Below the pieces are notes generated by a model. The model had not been told where the DNA came from, did not search any database, and saw only the letters and a list, made by a program, of their open reading frames with translations. 64,000 nt of DNA from Cladopsammia gracilis (taxonomy: Eukaryota; Cnidaria; Anthozoa; Scleractinia; Dendrophylliidae): NCBI GenBank assembly GCA_022457155.1, contig JAJGOT010000502.1, positions 434,001-498,000 on the forward strand. Direction: 5' to 3'. Numbering within the stretch: the first letter of the stretch is position 1; each line of letters opens with the position of its first letter. Positions 1 through 10,127 of this stretch are shown piece after piece. The position numbers were made by a program, and so were the translations under genes.

Positions 1-27
1 CAAACACTGCCACTTTTTACGTCTAAT

Positions 28-615
28 ATGTCCACGACTTCATCTAAGTCGAGCAAGAGTTCAATTTTGCGAAAGAAACTGCAAGCCGAGAAGCTTGCCC
101 TGGAGCTAAAAATGGCCGAGCGAGAGTGCGAAGAAGAAATCAAACTCTTACGCGACGAAGCACAGCAATGTGCAAAGCTTCTGGAACTTAATAAAAGAGC
201 CGAAGAATCAAGATTAGAGTATCAGTACGAAGATGCAATGGCCAGAGAGGAACGTTTGTCTAACGATGATGAAGAGCTGAGCGAATCGCCGATTGATAGC
301 CTACACTATCGTCTCTCGCGCTTAGAGTTGAATTCGGCTCCTAACACTCAGAATATTAGTCGTGACGGGTCGTCACCACCTAGTCGGGTCGTCACGACCC
401 GTCAACATATTTCACCCCCTCTCAGATCATCATGTCCTGTATTTTTTCTAAGTCTCTCACGAACTGACTTTTCTTTGAAACGGGTCGACTATAGTCGTGA
501 CGCGTCGTCACCACCTAGTCGGGTCGTCACGATCCGTCAACATATTTCACCCCCTCTCAGACCATCATGTCCTGTATTTTTTATAAGTCTCTCACGAACT
601 GACTTTTCTTTGTGA
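28..615 (+). CDS. Coiled-coil Gag-like reading frame fused to tandem repeats (fragment)
   Basis: The reading frame encodes 195 residues. Residues 1-100 are rich in Lys, Glu, Ala and Leu, with a Ser-rich start followed by a long charged heptad-like stretch, as in a coiled coil. This resembles the N-terminal region of the Gag-like proteins of cnidarian BEL/Pao-type LTR retrotransposons; that is recognition by style, not by a diagnostic motif. From about residue 110 the frame is only the translation of a 135-bp (45-codon) tandem repeat, so the natural protein probably ended or was spliced before it. No protease, reverse transcriptase or integrase is visible downstream, and 300 bp further the 9-kb duplication begins. 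It is most likely a truncated retroelement remnant. A host coiled-coil exon is the alternative. Confidence 0.45.
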   Translation: MSTTSSKSSKSSILRKKLQAEKLALELKMAERECEEEIKLLRDEAQQCAKLLELNKRAEESRLEYQYEDAMAREERLSNDDEELSESPIDSLHYRLSRLELNSAPNTQNISRDGSSPPSRVVTTRQHISPPLRSSCPVFFLSLSRTDFSLKRVDYSRDASSPPSRVVTIRQHISPPLRPSCPVFFISLSRTDFSL

Positions 616-815
616 CGGGTCGACTATAGTCGTGACGGGTCGTCACCACCTAGTCGGGTCGTCACGATCCGTCAACATATTTCACCCCCTCTCAGACCAT
701 CATGTCCTGTATTTTTTCTAAGTCTCAAACTAACTAACTTTTTTTTTTTTTTTTTTTCTCACGAACTAACTTTTCTTTGAGACGGGTCGACTAAGGTCGT
801 GACGGGTCTTCAGGT
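361..815. repeat. 135-bp tandem repeat
   Basis: Units start at 361, 496 and 631, with a partial fourth at about 796. Each unit opens with CGTGACGGGTCGTCACCACC and carries several GGGTCGTCACG or CGTGACGGGTC words that pair with each other. Unit 3 is interrupted by a T-rich tract around 740. The period is divisible by three, so the first two units stay in frame with the upstream reading frame. Confidence 0.85.
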
Positions 816-1151
816 GTCTCAGATAACTTCCGCTTCCAAAACCACGACCTGACTTCCGGTTAGACGGGTTGTGGCGGACGTTTGACGACCCGACTTAGTT
901 CGTGTGTATTGGACAACCCTCGCTTCGCGGTATGTGAATTAATGAATGATGGTGCAACTTTATTCATGCACCCATGCGCAAATTATACCAAAATGAGTTT
1001 TGAATTTTCTTAACGATCTTTTCACTTGCCGGCGCTGTGGTGAAACGTCATTGATCGCCTAGATTAGAGCATTCAAAGTAAAGTTCTCCAGGATATTTGT
1101 GGGCATGCCATTGATTGTCAAGCATACAAAATGAGGGTTAGTGCAAGATGA

Positions 1152-3956
1152 ATGCAATCGTTACTGAACACGTCGAGGCTCCAAGTCGACACTGAGAATG
1201 GACTAGTTCATGACAGCATCTCTAAAAAGGATTTGGAAATGGTTCTGTTCCGTGTGTTGAGGCAAAAGATTCTTGAAGTTATGGTAAGATTGTTTGATAA
1301 CGTTGTAAGTAATATCTACTGACTTTTTAGTACAACCACCAATTGCCCGAGCTAAAATATTAATGGCGCATTGGCGATACGAGAAAAGATAATTCGATAT
1401 ATTTTGAAATCGGGACCAAATTTATTTCTCTCTATTCAGTATATCCTTATTAGTAAGAATTCTGAAAATTTCCCCTCTTCGTTAAAAGTTTACCATAGGG
1501 GGTAAAATTATTTTTCAATTGAGTAATGACTGGTTCTTCATTATAATTGCCTTGATTTTCGTTTCGTTTCAACAGTTATGCAAATAATACATCGAGAAGA
1601 TCTGAAGAACATGGAACTTTACCTTCGAAAGAAAGAGCAAGAGAATTGCAATGTAAGTACTTAGCAATGACAACTTATCTGTTTCCCCTTTACTATAGCA
1701 ATAATTTGCCAATGGCGCAAACCAAGCGATTATTGCAGAAATCAGACTTTAAAACATCTCAAACACATGTGTGCCTTTCTTACACGTCTTGAAAAACTTT
1801 TCTGACCCGAAATGCTATGTTCTGTCCAGCATGGTTTCCAACAATTATTCCGTTTCTGTTGATTTTAAGCTTGAATTTAAATAATTATAGCTCTCGGAAG
1901 CGAAATTTATTCGGGAACTTTGAGAAACACACATCAGATACGATTACAAGAAAAACCTGAAAGCATTTTTTTGCTTCGTTTGATTGAACACCGAAAACCA
2001 ATCAGAAAAATTGCAAAAAAAAGTATGTGACGGTAATATTAATATTGATTACTTTCGCAGGATGCCAAGCCTTGAACATCAAGATAATAGACTGTAATGT
2101 CCAGCAAGATATGCAAGGCAAGATATAATTCTATTCATTTCATGTATGATGCCAATTATAATTAACATGTATATAACCGAGACCACCGGGATTCAAACTC
2201 GGGTCATATTGATGGGAGGCGACCTCGTCTCCCTGTGTTTTCAACTATTGGATTTAACTGTATGAAGTAACTTAAATCAACAACTCCTTCGATGGAATCG
2301 AATTGAGCTTAAGCACATCGGCAAAACAAAGTAAAAGAACGGAATGATGGCCGGCAATAGCTGCCTAGTTGTGACTCCAAGCTGGGTGGAGGGTTTCGTG
2401 CGTTCCACTTGGTGCTTGTCTACTTTCTCGCTTTCCCGTTAGGCAACTGACAGTCTGGTCGGGGTGATCCTCCAAACCCGAGTGAAATCGGCGACATTCT
2501 AGCGAGCATTGCACACAGGTACTGTATCGCACGTCAACGCAATTGACTACCGGGTGGCTCAATCCAGAGCCAACCAATACTGTACCGTGCTGTTAGGATG
2601 ACAGGTAGTTTCAACGGGTCCCTGGCGAGCTCATCACGAGGGCTGTAGCTGAAAGGACGGTCTGTATTCAAGCGGGGGTCACCAACTTTCGTTTCTGTAC
2701 TTAATTTTCTGGATCAAAAATGCCAATAATATAAGCTAACTACAGTTTTTCTTATAAAGACTTGTTGCTCTGTAATAATAGTATTATAATAATTTAGCCT
2801 AAAAAGTCACATTTCTGAAATCCGAATGAAGGAATGGACGAATTAACTGACAGAGGTGATCCTGGAAATCTTGATGCAATGATGAAAGCAGTTGTATGTA
2901 AAGCGCAGAATATATTCTGGCCGGACTGAATGGGATTCGAATTAACCCATGTACAACAAGAGCTCTGTCACTAATCTATCAATCCCCTCTGCTTACAATT
3001 TGCGAGGATACAAATGTATATTATGAAACATCACGGACAAGAACAGGGGATGACAACTTACCTTAACAGAAGAGCCATCTGTTTATAAACCGTACTGACT
3101 GATTGTGTTTTAAGTTTGTAGATGTGTATCAACTAGACAGGAACGCTTAGTGGAATGGCAATAAAACTGAAGTCAATGTCTCTCATCAAGTTTGGTGAGT
3201 TACTTTATAATAAAAAATCAAATGATATGTTAATGTGACGTAATAAAATAATAGCTACCTCAATCACCACCAGCGGATAGGAAAATTGGAGAAAAATCCT
3301 CTGAGTTAGATGAGAACCACTTACATACCTACGGGAATATCAAAAGAAGTCCGGATTCGAAACCGGAGAAAAGTCTTTCTGTGTGCATAATGTTTATTTT
3401 TTAATTTTGTTTATTATTGGTTATTACTTTTCATTTGTTATTTAAGGCGGGGTACACGTGAATTTGTCCGTCTATTAATTATTAACTACAAATTCTAATT
3501 TTAAAACTTCACTAACTCTTCAATATTTCTTATTTTTCTTAATTTTACAAATCCTTTGAGAAAAACTATTTCCTCCCAAACATACCCAAAAATCGCCCAA
3601 GAATTCACAAATCACCCCATAACATAGATTCATGAGATGAGCATAGAGTTTTTGGATTGCTCGAGACGTGAACGAGATATTTCCATTAAAGCCATGTCAA
3701 GTGGCGGAAAAATGGCGTTAATGTGGACCTCCGCCTCAATCAATGAATCTTTTCTTTTCGAGGGGGTGGGGGGAGGGGGGTGGGGGCCTAATGTTCTCTT
3801 TACGGCCAATAATGTTTGAAGGGCTAACTTTAATATCTTGTAATTTATTATTTCTTTTTTCAGTTTGGCACAAACTGCAACTCATGATGACCTGGATTAT
3901 TGGAAAAAATCGACTGTGTGCTAAAAGAATAGAAGACTAATAGAACAAATATTAAG
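1152..3956 (+). other. Series of exon-like islands, possible spliced transcript
   Basis: Several short stretches are framed by good splice signals. They are 1152-1283 (then GTAAGA), 1576-1652 (preceded by TTTCAACAG, followed by GTAAGTAC), from 2061 (preceded by ACTTTCGCAG), 3122-3194 (followed by GTGAGT) and 3864-3956 (preceded by TTCTTTTTTCAG, followed by GTATGC). Joining 1576-1652 to 2061 gives a 29-codon frame from ATG at 1578 to TGA at 2073-2075; 1152-1322 holds a separate 56-codon frame. These signals are kept in the right copy (second island at 55649). No protein family is recognised. It could be a long noncoding RNA, a dead gene or chance. Confidence 0.3.
2293..2734. other. GC-rich block identical in both duplication copies
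   Basis: This 442-bp block is visibly richer in G+C than its surroundings and shows no difference from 56362-56803, while flanking sequence differs by about 1.5%. It contains short self-complementary words (for example GGCTC...GAGCC around 2557-2570) and a 70-codon minus-strand frame at 2365-2577 with several cysteines that I do not recognise. It could be a structured RNA, a conserved repeat or a coding relic. Part of the plus strand near 2627-2660 recalls the P2-P3 region of RNase P/MRP RNA, but the other conserved regions are absent. Confidence 0.35.
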
Positions 3957-5825
3957 GTATGCGAGCTTCGTAAAAGTAGCTTAACTCTGGGGACTATTTT
4001 TTCTCGATTATTTTTTGGCAGACATTGTATAAACGGCTCAATAGAATAAAGCATTGCCAACGCTGTGTCATACAGCGTTCCTTTAGGTCAGCAACAAGTA
4101 AAGGTATCTGCATGGGACGAAAATGCTTATTAGTTAGAACAGGGGACAAGGCCGGATAATAATAGTTGAAGAGATAAAATAAATTGACTGAAAATATTCC
4201 AATCTCTAGTCTAGTCTGTGCCTCAATATGGCAGTTAGTTTTTGCGTCTTTGCGCACTACACTTTTAGATAATAATTATGCTTAACCGGCGCCCGTTCTC
4301 TCAAGTCATGTGTGCTTGCGCTGCTATTTCGGGACCAAATCATGAGCTCATTTTCCCCGGCTCGGAGAACAGAAAGCTGAGTCTAGTAAAATCCGTTATT
4401 CAACCACTAACTTTGAATCTGTTCTATTTTAGGGCGTTTTCATTGGTTAGGAAGACACCATGAATTTGTTTATCTGGATTTCACTACACTGGAAACTGAT
4501 ACGCTAGCCTTTCAAGAGTGTTCACTTCATCGTGAAGAGTCAGACAGACAAAGCTGCTGTTTATGAAATCAAAAACAATGTTATTTTCTGACAATAATGA
4601 TAAAAAAAATTATGGATAAAAGGGTTAGAATAATTTTTATATCGATGTCATAGCAGTGATTGCAAGTGCCTCGGTTGTATGAGAGAGACAACAACAATAA
4701 TGACCAGATTTAGATCGACGAATAGTTTGCTGCTTCGAAAAGAAAACGATTTTCGTTCATTAATATTTTACAAAACAAAGATTTTCGATAGGGTGGTTTA
4801 TATTGTGTTCTCTCATCTCGGTTTTCAAATTTTAGTCTATAGGACGACAACTAGACATGAGTAGATTCAACCGCACATAATCTTCTCGGAGGTCTTTGTT
4901 TAAAGTGTAAGTAATCTACATGCCGGGCCCGGTTATTCGAAAGCTAATTGGCACTAATATAGGACTTAAAACCAGTTTCTGCTGAATTATATGCCTTCCG
5001 GCCTTCTCGCGAGTGAAATTCATATTCAGAACAAAACATGAACTCGGGACAAAAATGTTACAGAAATCCTCATTTAAAATTTAGCACTGAAGTAATAAAG
5101 CAAAATAGAACTAACTAAAAACTAAATCAAAATAATAATCTTAATCTAACATTAAAGAAATAAATTACTATTGAACAGGTAATAAAAAAATAAAATGATA
5201 ACATCAATGCAAAGAGGTATCACCTTTGAGCAGTTGTTCAGTTTAAGCATATCAGTGTGGATTTCTGTAAATTCCTCTCGTCCTACTTTCGTACTATGCT
5301 AGAATTAGCACTTTGGATAAGAGAAACAGCCGCAAACTTGAGATAGGCGCGACTAAATTGGTTTTCGAACAACCGAGCCAACAACATTATTGTTAAAAGG
5401 CAGCTGAACGAAAACATACAAGTTTATAATTGAATTGAATTTTTTTTTATATTGCTTTGTAATATTTTATGCAACTGAATAAAATATTGTAATCGACTTT
5501 GGCTTGAGTAGCAGTCATTTTAAAGGCAACAAGGCAACATGTCGAGTTAACAATTTATACTTGAGATGTTTTTACGAGTTTTAAATGCTAAGGCACTGGT
5601 CCATGTAAGACTGAGCAACCTGTTCTTCTCACCTTTCTTGCTCTCTAAAATGACTGCTACCAGGCTACACAGCCTCCTCTTATTTTGTTCTACCTGTACA
5701 CTCGCTGTAAAGAGCGAGTGTAGAAATGGAAAATTAGAATTGCTTAAGGCTAAGCCTTGTAAATGTTCGGGTTCAACAAGAACAAGAGGCAGAGAGATAC
5801 TTGCTCTTATTTGACCTGAAACTCA
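3957..5825. other. Unassigned AT-rich sequence in the duplication
   Basis: There is no recognisable gene. Short open frames (for example 4278-4463, 4679-4864 and 5566-5814) are identical or nearly so in the right copy, but they lack family motifs and are too short to call. A 9-bp stem hairpin (ACACTCGCT/AGCGAGTGT) lies at about 5698-5721. Confidence 0.4.
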
Positions 5826-7440
5826 GTCGCCCATACACTTTCATCAACTCTCATACGCTATCGTTATTTTTTTACCATATGCGCTCGTTTTCATCTGACT
5901 CCCATGCGCTACAATAAACCTCCATGTATCCTTAACAACTTACTACCCTCTCATCAACTCTCAATAGCGGTTTCGTCCGCCACTTTGCGGCGTTCGATCA
6001 GGGTCATTCGATCTCTTCAACTTTCTTGAGCTCATATCAACTTCTTCTTATCTCGTCAAAGTTAGCGATCTTTCAAACTTTCATGCGCTCTTTTCTATGA
6101 CTATAACAGCAAAAAAATAATAGTTAATCATAAACTCGCTTGCGTTCTCGTATGCTGTCGGCGATTCGCAGAGGTTTTGTCAACGTTCGTGCGATGTCGT
6201 CACCAACCATGCGCTCTTATCATTTTCCATAACCTCTCGCCAACCTTCGTACGCAGTCATCAACCCTTTTGCTGCCTGATCAAACACTTGATGGCTTATA
6301 AAAACTCTCTTTAGCTATAGTCTACCACGGTTCGCTGTCGTCGACTCTCAGGGGCTCACGTCAAACTTCGTACGATGTCGTGAACTATAATGCGGTCTCT
6401 ACCGTGTCGTCAATTACCACGAGGTCTTACCAGCTATTACGCATTTTAATCAAATTAGTCTAATACTCTCTGAACACTTAACTTTGAAGTGCTATTTCAA
6501 ACCTTTGTACGCTCCATCGCTTCACACTCTAGCTTTCTCGTCAACCTTCGTACGCTGTAATCAACCTTTAATCTTTTATTGAGAATGTAATTGCCGATAG
6601 CGAGGGCAATCCGGCAATGTTATAATTTGTCATTCGCTCTCGTCAATCTTCGTACATGGTCGTTCACTCTTTAACTTTCTCGTCTCCCTTCTTACGCTCT
6701 CGTCAATCTCCGTACATGGTCGTTTACTCTCCAGCTTTCTCGTGTACCTTCGTACGCTCTCCTCAATATTCGCACATGGTCGTTCATTCTCAAGCTTTCT
6801 CGTCCACCTTCGTACGCTCTCGTCAATCTTCGTACATGGTCGTTCACTCTCTAGCTTTCTCGTCAACCCTCGTACGCTCTCGTCAATCTTCGTACATAGT
6901 CGTTCACTCTCAAGCTTTCTAGTCCACCTTCGTGCTCTTTCGTCAAACTTCGTGACATGGTCGTTCACTAGCTCTCAAGCGTTCTCGTCCACCTTCGCAC
7001 GCTTTCGTCAATCTTCGTACATGGTCATTCACTCTCTAGCTTTCTTGTCAATCTTCATACGCTCTTGTTGTTCTTCGTACATGGTCGTTCACTCTCCAGC
7101 TTTCTCACCCACCTTCGTAGGCTGTCATCAACTATCATGTGCTGCATCAGTTCTCCTTTGCTCTCTTCAATCCTTGTATACCCTCGTCAACTCTCGTGCG
7201 CTCTCCTCCTACGCCGTCGTCGACTCTAACGCTCTTCCATCGGCCTCGTACGCTGTCGTAGACTATCATGCGCTCCCGTCATTTCTAATTAGCTGTCGTC
7301 AATTTTGGTGCAACTACATCACCTTTTATGCAGTATCGCCACACTTCTTACGCTCTCGTTAACTCTCATGCACTTTTGTTGGCGTCGTGCGTTGTTATAA
7401 ATCAATTATTTTTCACTCTCGTCAACCCTCCCAACATCAA
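5826..7440. repeat. Decayed satellite with an ordered 60-bp core array
   Basis: The whole stretch is built from diverged words of the type CTCGTCAACCTTCGTACGCT, roughly 20 bp long. From about 6631 to 7110 the repeat becomes regular with a 60-bp period (CGTACATGGTCGTTCACTCT and so on), about seven units. Because 60 is divisible by three, both strands stay open: the minus frame 6630-6968 encodes a charged 20-residue repeat (TRKLESERPCTKIDESVRR type). I read these frames as by-products of the repeat, not genes. Confidence 0.85.
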
Positions 7441-7694
7441 ATCACTAGCTAAGGCTTTTTTTTTCCAGTTTGTAAGATATATATGTACTAGGTCCATAAA
7501 TTGTCCAGGTCCAGAGACGTAGAGGATGGTGTGGTTATCAATCAAAGAGGTGCGAGCTCGGCTAAAAGAACTGCGGAGCTCTGGAACGAGAATATAAAAT
7601 AAAACATGTCTCGCGTGGAAATTTGTTCTCTCGCTTATACTCCTTGTAGGTTTGAATAAAGTTCATTTTGTCTCAATGCATTGAGTGAAAAGAT

Positions 7695-7960
7695 TTGCAT
7701 TATTGGGTAAGCTACCACAAATACTTGATGCAATGTTTTTTTCACATTTTATTGTTTAATATATTAGGCTTGGCCGTACAGCGCAGCCCTCTGAACAGAA
7801 AGCTAATGATAAGTTTAACTAAGGTGAAAGGTCGGAAGCACATGACGACCGGGCTACTTTTTCAATTTTGTGGATCTGATGAAATTGAAGATGAAATTCA
7901 TTTCCTTTTCCACTGTCCTTAATACTCAATTGTTAGGGACGGATTTTACAGGAAAATAAG
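7695..7960 (+). pseudogene. LINE 3'-end coding scrap (zinc-knuckle-like tail)
   Basis: The 75-codon frame ends in a C-x-S-DEIEDEIHFLFHCP segment. An F/C-x-x-C...IE(D/N)E-HFLF-HC pattern is typical of the far C-terminus of non-LTR reverse transcriptase proteins (CR1/L2/jockey-like). It is the same kind of tail as at 18300-18370. Only the last few dozen residues remain and no reverse transcriptase core is present. The copy at 61703-61968 is almost identical because it lies in the duplication. Confidence 0.6.
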
Positions 7961-7975
7961 GTATCACTCGAAAGG

Positions 7976-8034
7976 GAAGGGGGAGAATTCAGGCGCGCGA
8001 GAACGCGAAGAGCACGCCTGAATTCTCCCCCTTC
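7976..8034. repeat. Perfect 20-bp stem inverted repeat
   Basis: Arm 7976-7995 (GAAGGGGGAGAATTCAGGCG) is exactly complementary to 8015-8034 around a 19-nt spacer that itself contains CGCG words. It is followed by GCCTGC-CAC-GCAGGC at 8040-8054, ending in the AGGCTA motif of a TAGCCTG-type MITE family seen at 31378 and 53041. It is probably the end of such a MITE. The right copy is at 61984-62042. Confidence 0.8.
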
Positions 8035-8179
8035 GAACGCCTGCCACGCAGGCTAGGGTATATGTATCGAAACTAATAGCAAGTAACTGGGTTAGTATTG
8101 TAAGTAGTTTTATTAGCATTGTAAATAGTGTAAGTAGCTTTAGTATTGTAAGTATCTGGTGGCGAATGGTACCTTCAAA

Positions 8180-8520
8180 ATCGTGGGTCTCCGAAAATTT
8201 TGGTCCGGTCTCGAAATCTCGGCAGTTTTTGTTTTAAGTCAGTCAAAGTCTCGTTTGGCTGGTGTTTTTTCTGTCTCGGAGTCTCGGATTTTTTTCCTCA
8301 AGGCCTCGGAGTCTCAGATACGTTTGTCAAGCATTCTCATTCTTCATCCTTGTTTGTTGTTTGATAGGTGAATCGGATATTTTTAGCATTGAGTCTCGGG
8401 CTCGGTTTTTTTCCCGCATTGGGTCTCGCGCTCGGATTTTATAACGTAGCTGCGGTCGCGGTCTCGGATTTTGAAAAAAGAGTCTCGCCGTCTCGGCGAG
8501 TCTCGGATTTACCATTCGCT
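8180..8520. repeat. GTCTCG-rich degenerate repeat
   Basis: The words GTCTCGGA, GTCTCGGATT and GCTCGGATTTT recur about fifteen times at irregular spacing, ending at GAGTCTCGGATTTACC. Short frames on both strands are by-products. The counterpart is at 62202-62540. Confidence 0.6.
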
Positions 8521-8593
8521 ACCCCTAATTACTAGTTTCTTAACATATATTGTATATTTCATTTTTATCATAGTATATTTTTAATAATTATTA

Positions 8594-8714
8594 TTGAGGT
8601 ATCCTGTATTTAATTATTATAGATAAAAATCATGTAATGCGCGCTTGATCATCTCATGGAAAGCGCGCAATATAAGAATTAAATTATTATTAATTATTAT
8701 TAAATATACCTCAA
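8594..8714. mobile_element. Small AT-rich inverted-repeat element (MITE-like)
   Basis: It starts TTGAGGTAT and ends ATACCTCAA, with AT-rich arms and an inner GCGCGCTT...AAAGCGCGC stem. No target duplication could be settled. The right copy at 62615-62735 has a G-to-A change in the left terminus. Confidence 0.5.
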
Positions 8715-9979
8715 ATATGCGCCGATTACGGTCCGTGGCCGCTTCGAGGTGAACTGATCAAGTGTTACACCACGATTCTCATTTTTCTTAAGTGCGAAGT
8801 TATATTGTATTTCAGAAGGATTTCAGTTCTTAATTGAAGATGGCGTTACTGTTTTGGCACTGAAAGCAAACTTGGCCGAAAACTATGCTTTTGTTTTTCA
8901 TCTCTCTTGTTCTATGAGCTGTATTCGATTATGGAGACGTGTAGTTAGTTCTAACTTTTTAGTTTGCGGATGAAATCCTATAGAACTTCCTATGGTGTGA
9001 CCATTCAAATGAAATCTCTTGGCAGTACTTTTGCATGGTACCATTTGCTTTTAATATTTCACTGAAATTTAATTGGGATTTTTCTTGAATTGATTATAGG
9101 AGTAAGGGGTTGACAGAACATGTAGATTGGCAGTGGTTAGTGTACTGATTTAAAGATTGCGGAAATACTAGTTAATATATATTTGTATTAAATCCAATAG
9201 CTATGTGCCAAGCTGACAAGAAAGGTCAGTGAAATTACTAATTGTCTCCACTAACGACGATAATCCGTACTGTCTCACAGCTCAGAACAGATTCCATTGT
9301 ACATTGCCACACACTATTCGAAAGCTGTAAATCATTATTACTTATAGAAAACGCATGGAATTCCAGTGGTATGCATATACAGTAGATAAGCCTTTTAGGG
9401 TACAAAAAAATACAGACCCGAAAACAGAAATCCTAAAGATTCCAAAATTTAAGAAGTAGCGAGTTTTGAATTGATATGAAAGTGCTAGTTCAAAACTATT
9501 GTCACCTGTCAATTTAGTTACAGGAAGTTCAGTAAAATTACTTGATGACTAATCACTTTTGAAGTTTGAAGAGCACTCAAGCGCTAGACGCTTGTAATTG
9601 TCTCGTGCTCTCCAAACCTTCCATGTGCTCCATGCATAACTCAGAACTTGGTTTGTAAGTAAGTGATAAAAAAATTCAGAAGCATTAAAAAGCAGTTTTG
9701 GATTTCAAGGGATTGTAGAAAGTTTGAAACTATACATATGGGCCAAATTTTGAAGCAAGCACAAGAGAATCTGAATTGCAAAATGGTCGTATTTTTGCGT
9801 TGGTCATACGAATGGGCGCGGTCTTTGAACAAAAGGTCTGGAGCGAGTGTGAATACGGACAGTGGGACTCACACGCTTAAAAGGTTCGCGCTTTGCGCGC
9901 GAGGATCCACGCTTTCGGCGCTTCGCCAATTACGAAGCAACAACTTCAAAGTCTTTATTACACCAAAAATCTCATCACA
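8715..9979. other. Unassigned end of the left duplication copy
   Basis: No gene is recognised. The 115-codon frame at 9663-10010 is kept only in part in the right copy and shows no motif. A GCGC-rich self-complementary stretch (GCGCTTTGCGCGCG) lies at about 9887-9900. Confidence 0.4.
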
Positions 9980-10127
9980 AAAGATGGGATTCAAATATAT
10001 GGGCTTATAAGTATCAATAATGCAAAATAACTTACAACTGGTTCAATTTTGTTTATTTTCACGAATGATATATCTGAAATAGCGTGACGAATTGCGTGAC
10101 ATATTTAATTTTTTTTTTTAAAGGGTA

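Larger units (their letters stand above)
924..9979 (+). repeat. Left copy of a direct duplication of at least 9 kb
   Basis: This segment matches 55001-64000 in the same orientation. The match starts abruptly at TTCGCGGTAT in both copies and reaches the end of the window in the right copy, so the true length is unknown. Reading the first ~580 bp by eye gives about nine substitutions and one 4-bp indel, roughly 1.5% divergence. Larger differences include one missing ~63-bp satellite unit in the right copy (near 6960) and small indels around 2200-2350 and 3040-3080. Confidence 0.97.

Noticed and set aside
2600..2690. Similarity of the plus strand to the P2-P3 region of RNase P/MRP RNA
   Set aside because: Only a short GCTCATCA...GCTGAAAGGAC resemblance. 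The downstream sequence is AT-rich and lacks the conserved P4 and CR-V segments, so no RNA gene is called.
6630..7362. Protein-coding gene in the satellite (112-residue minus frame, 206-residue plus frame)
   Set aside because: Both frames are translations of a 60-bp repeat whose period is a multiple of three. No start context, splice signals or family similarity.
5826..7440. CRISPR-like array
   Set aside because: Repeats are diverged and abut without unique spacers, and the genome is eukaryotic.
9663..10010. 115-codon frame at the end of the left duplication copy
   Set aside because: No domain, no splice context, and it runs from the duplicated segment across its observed limit; treated as chance.
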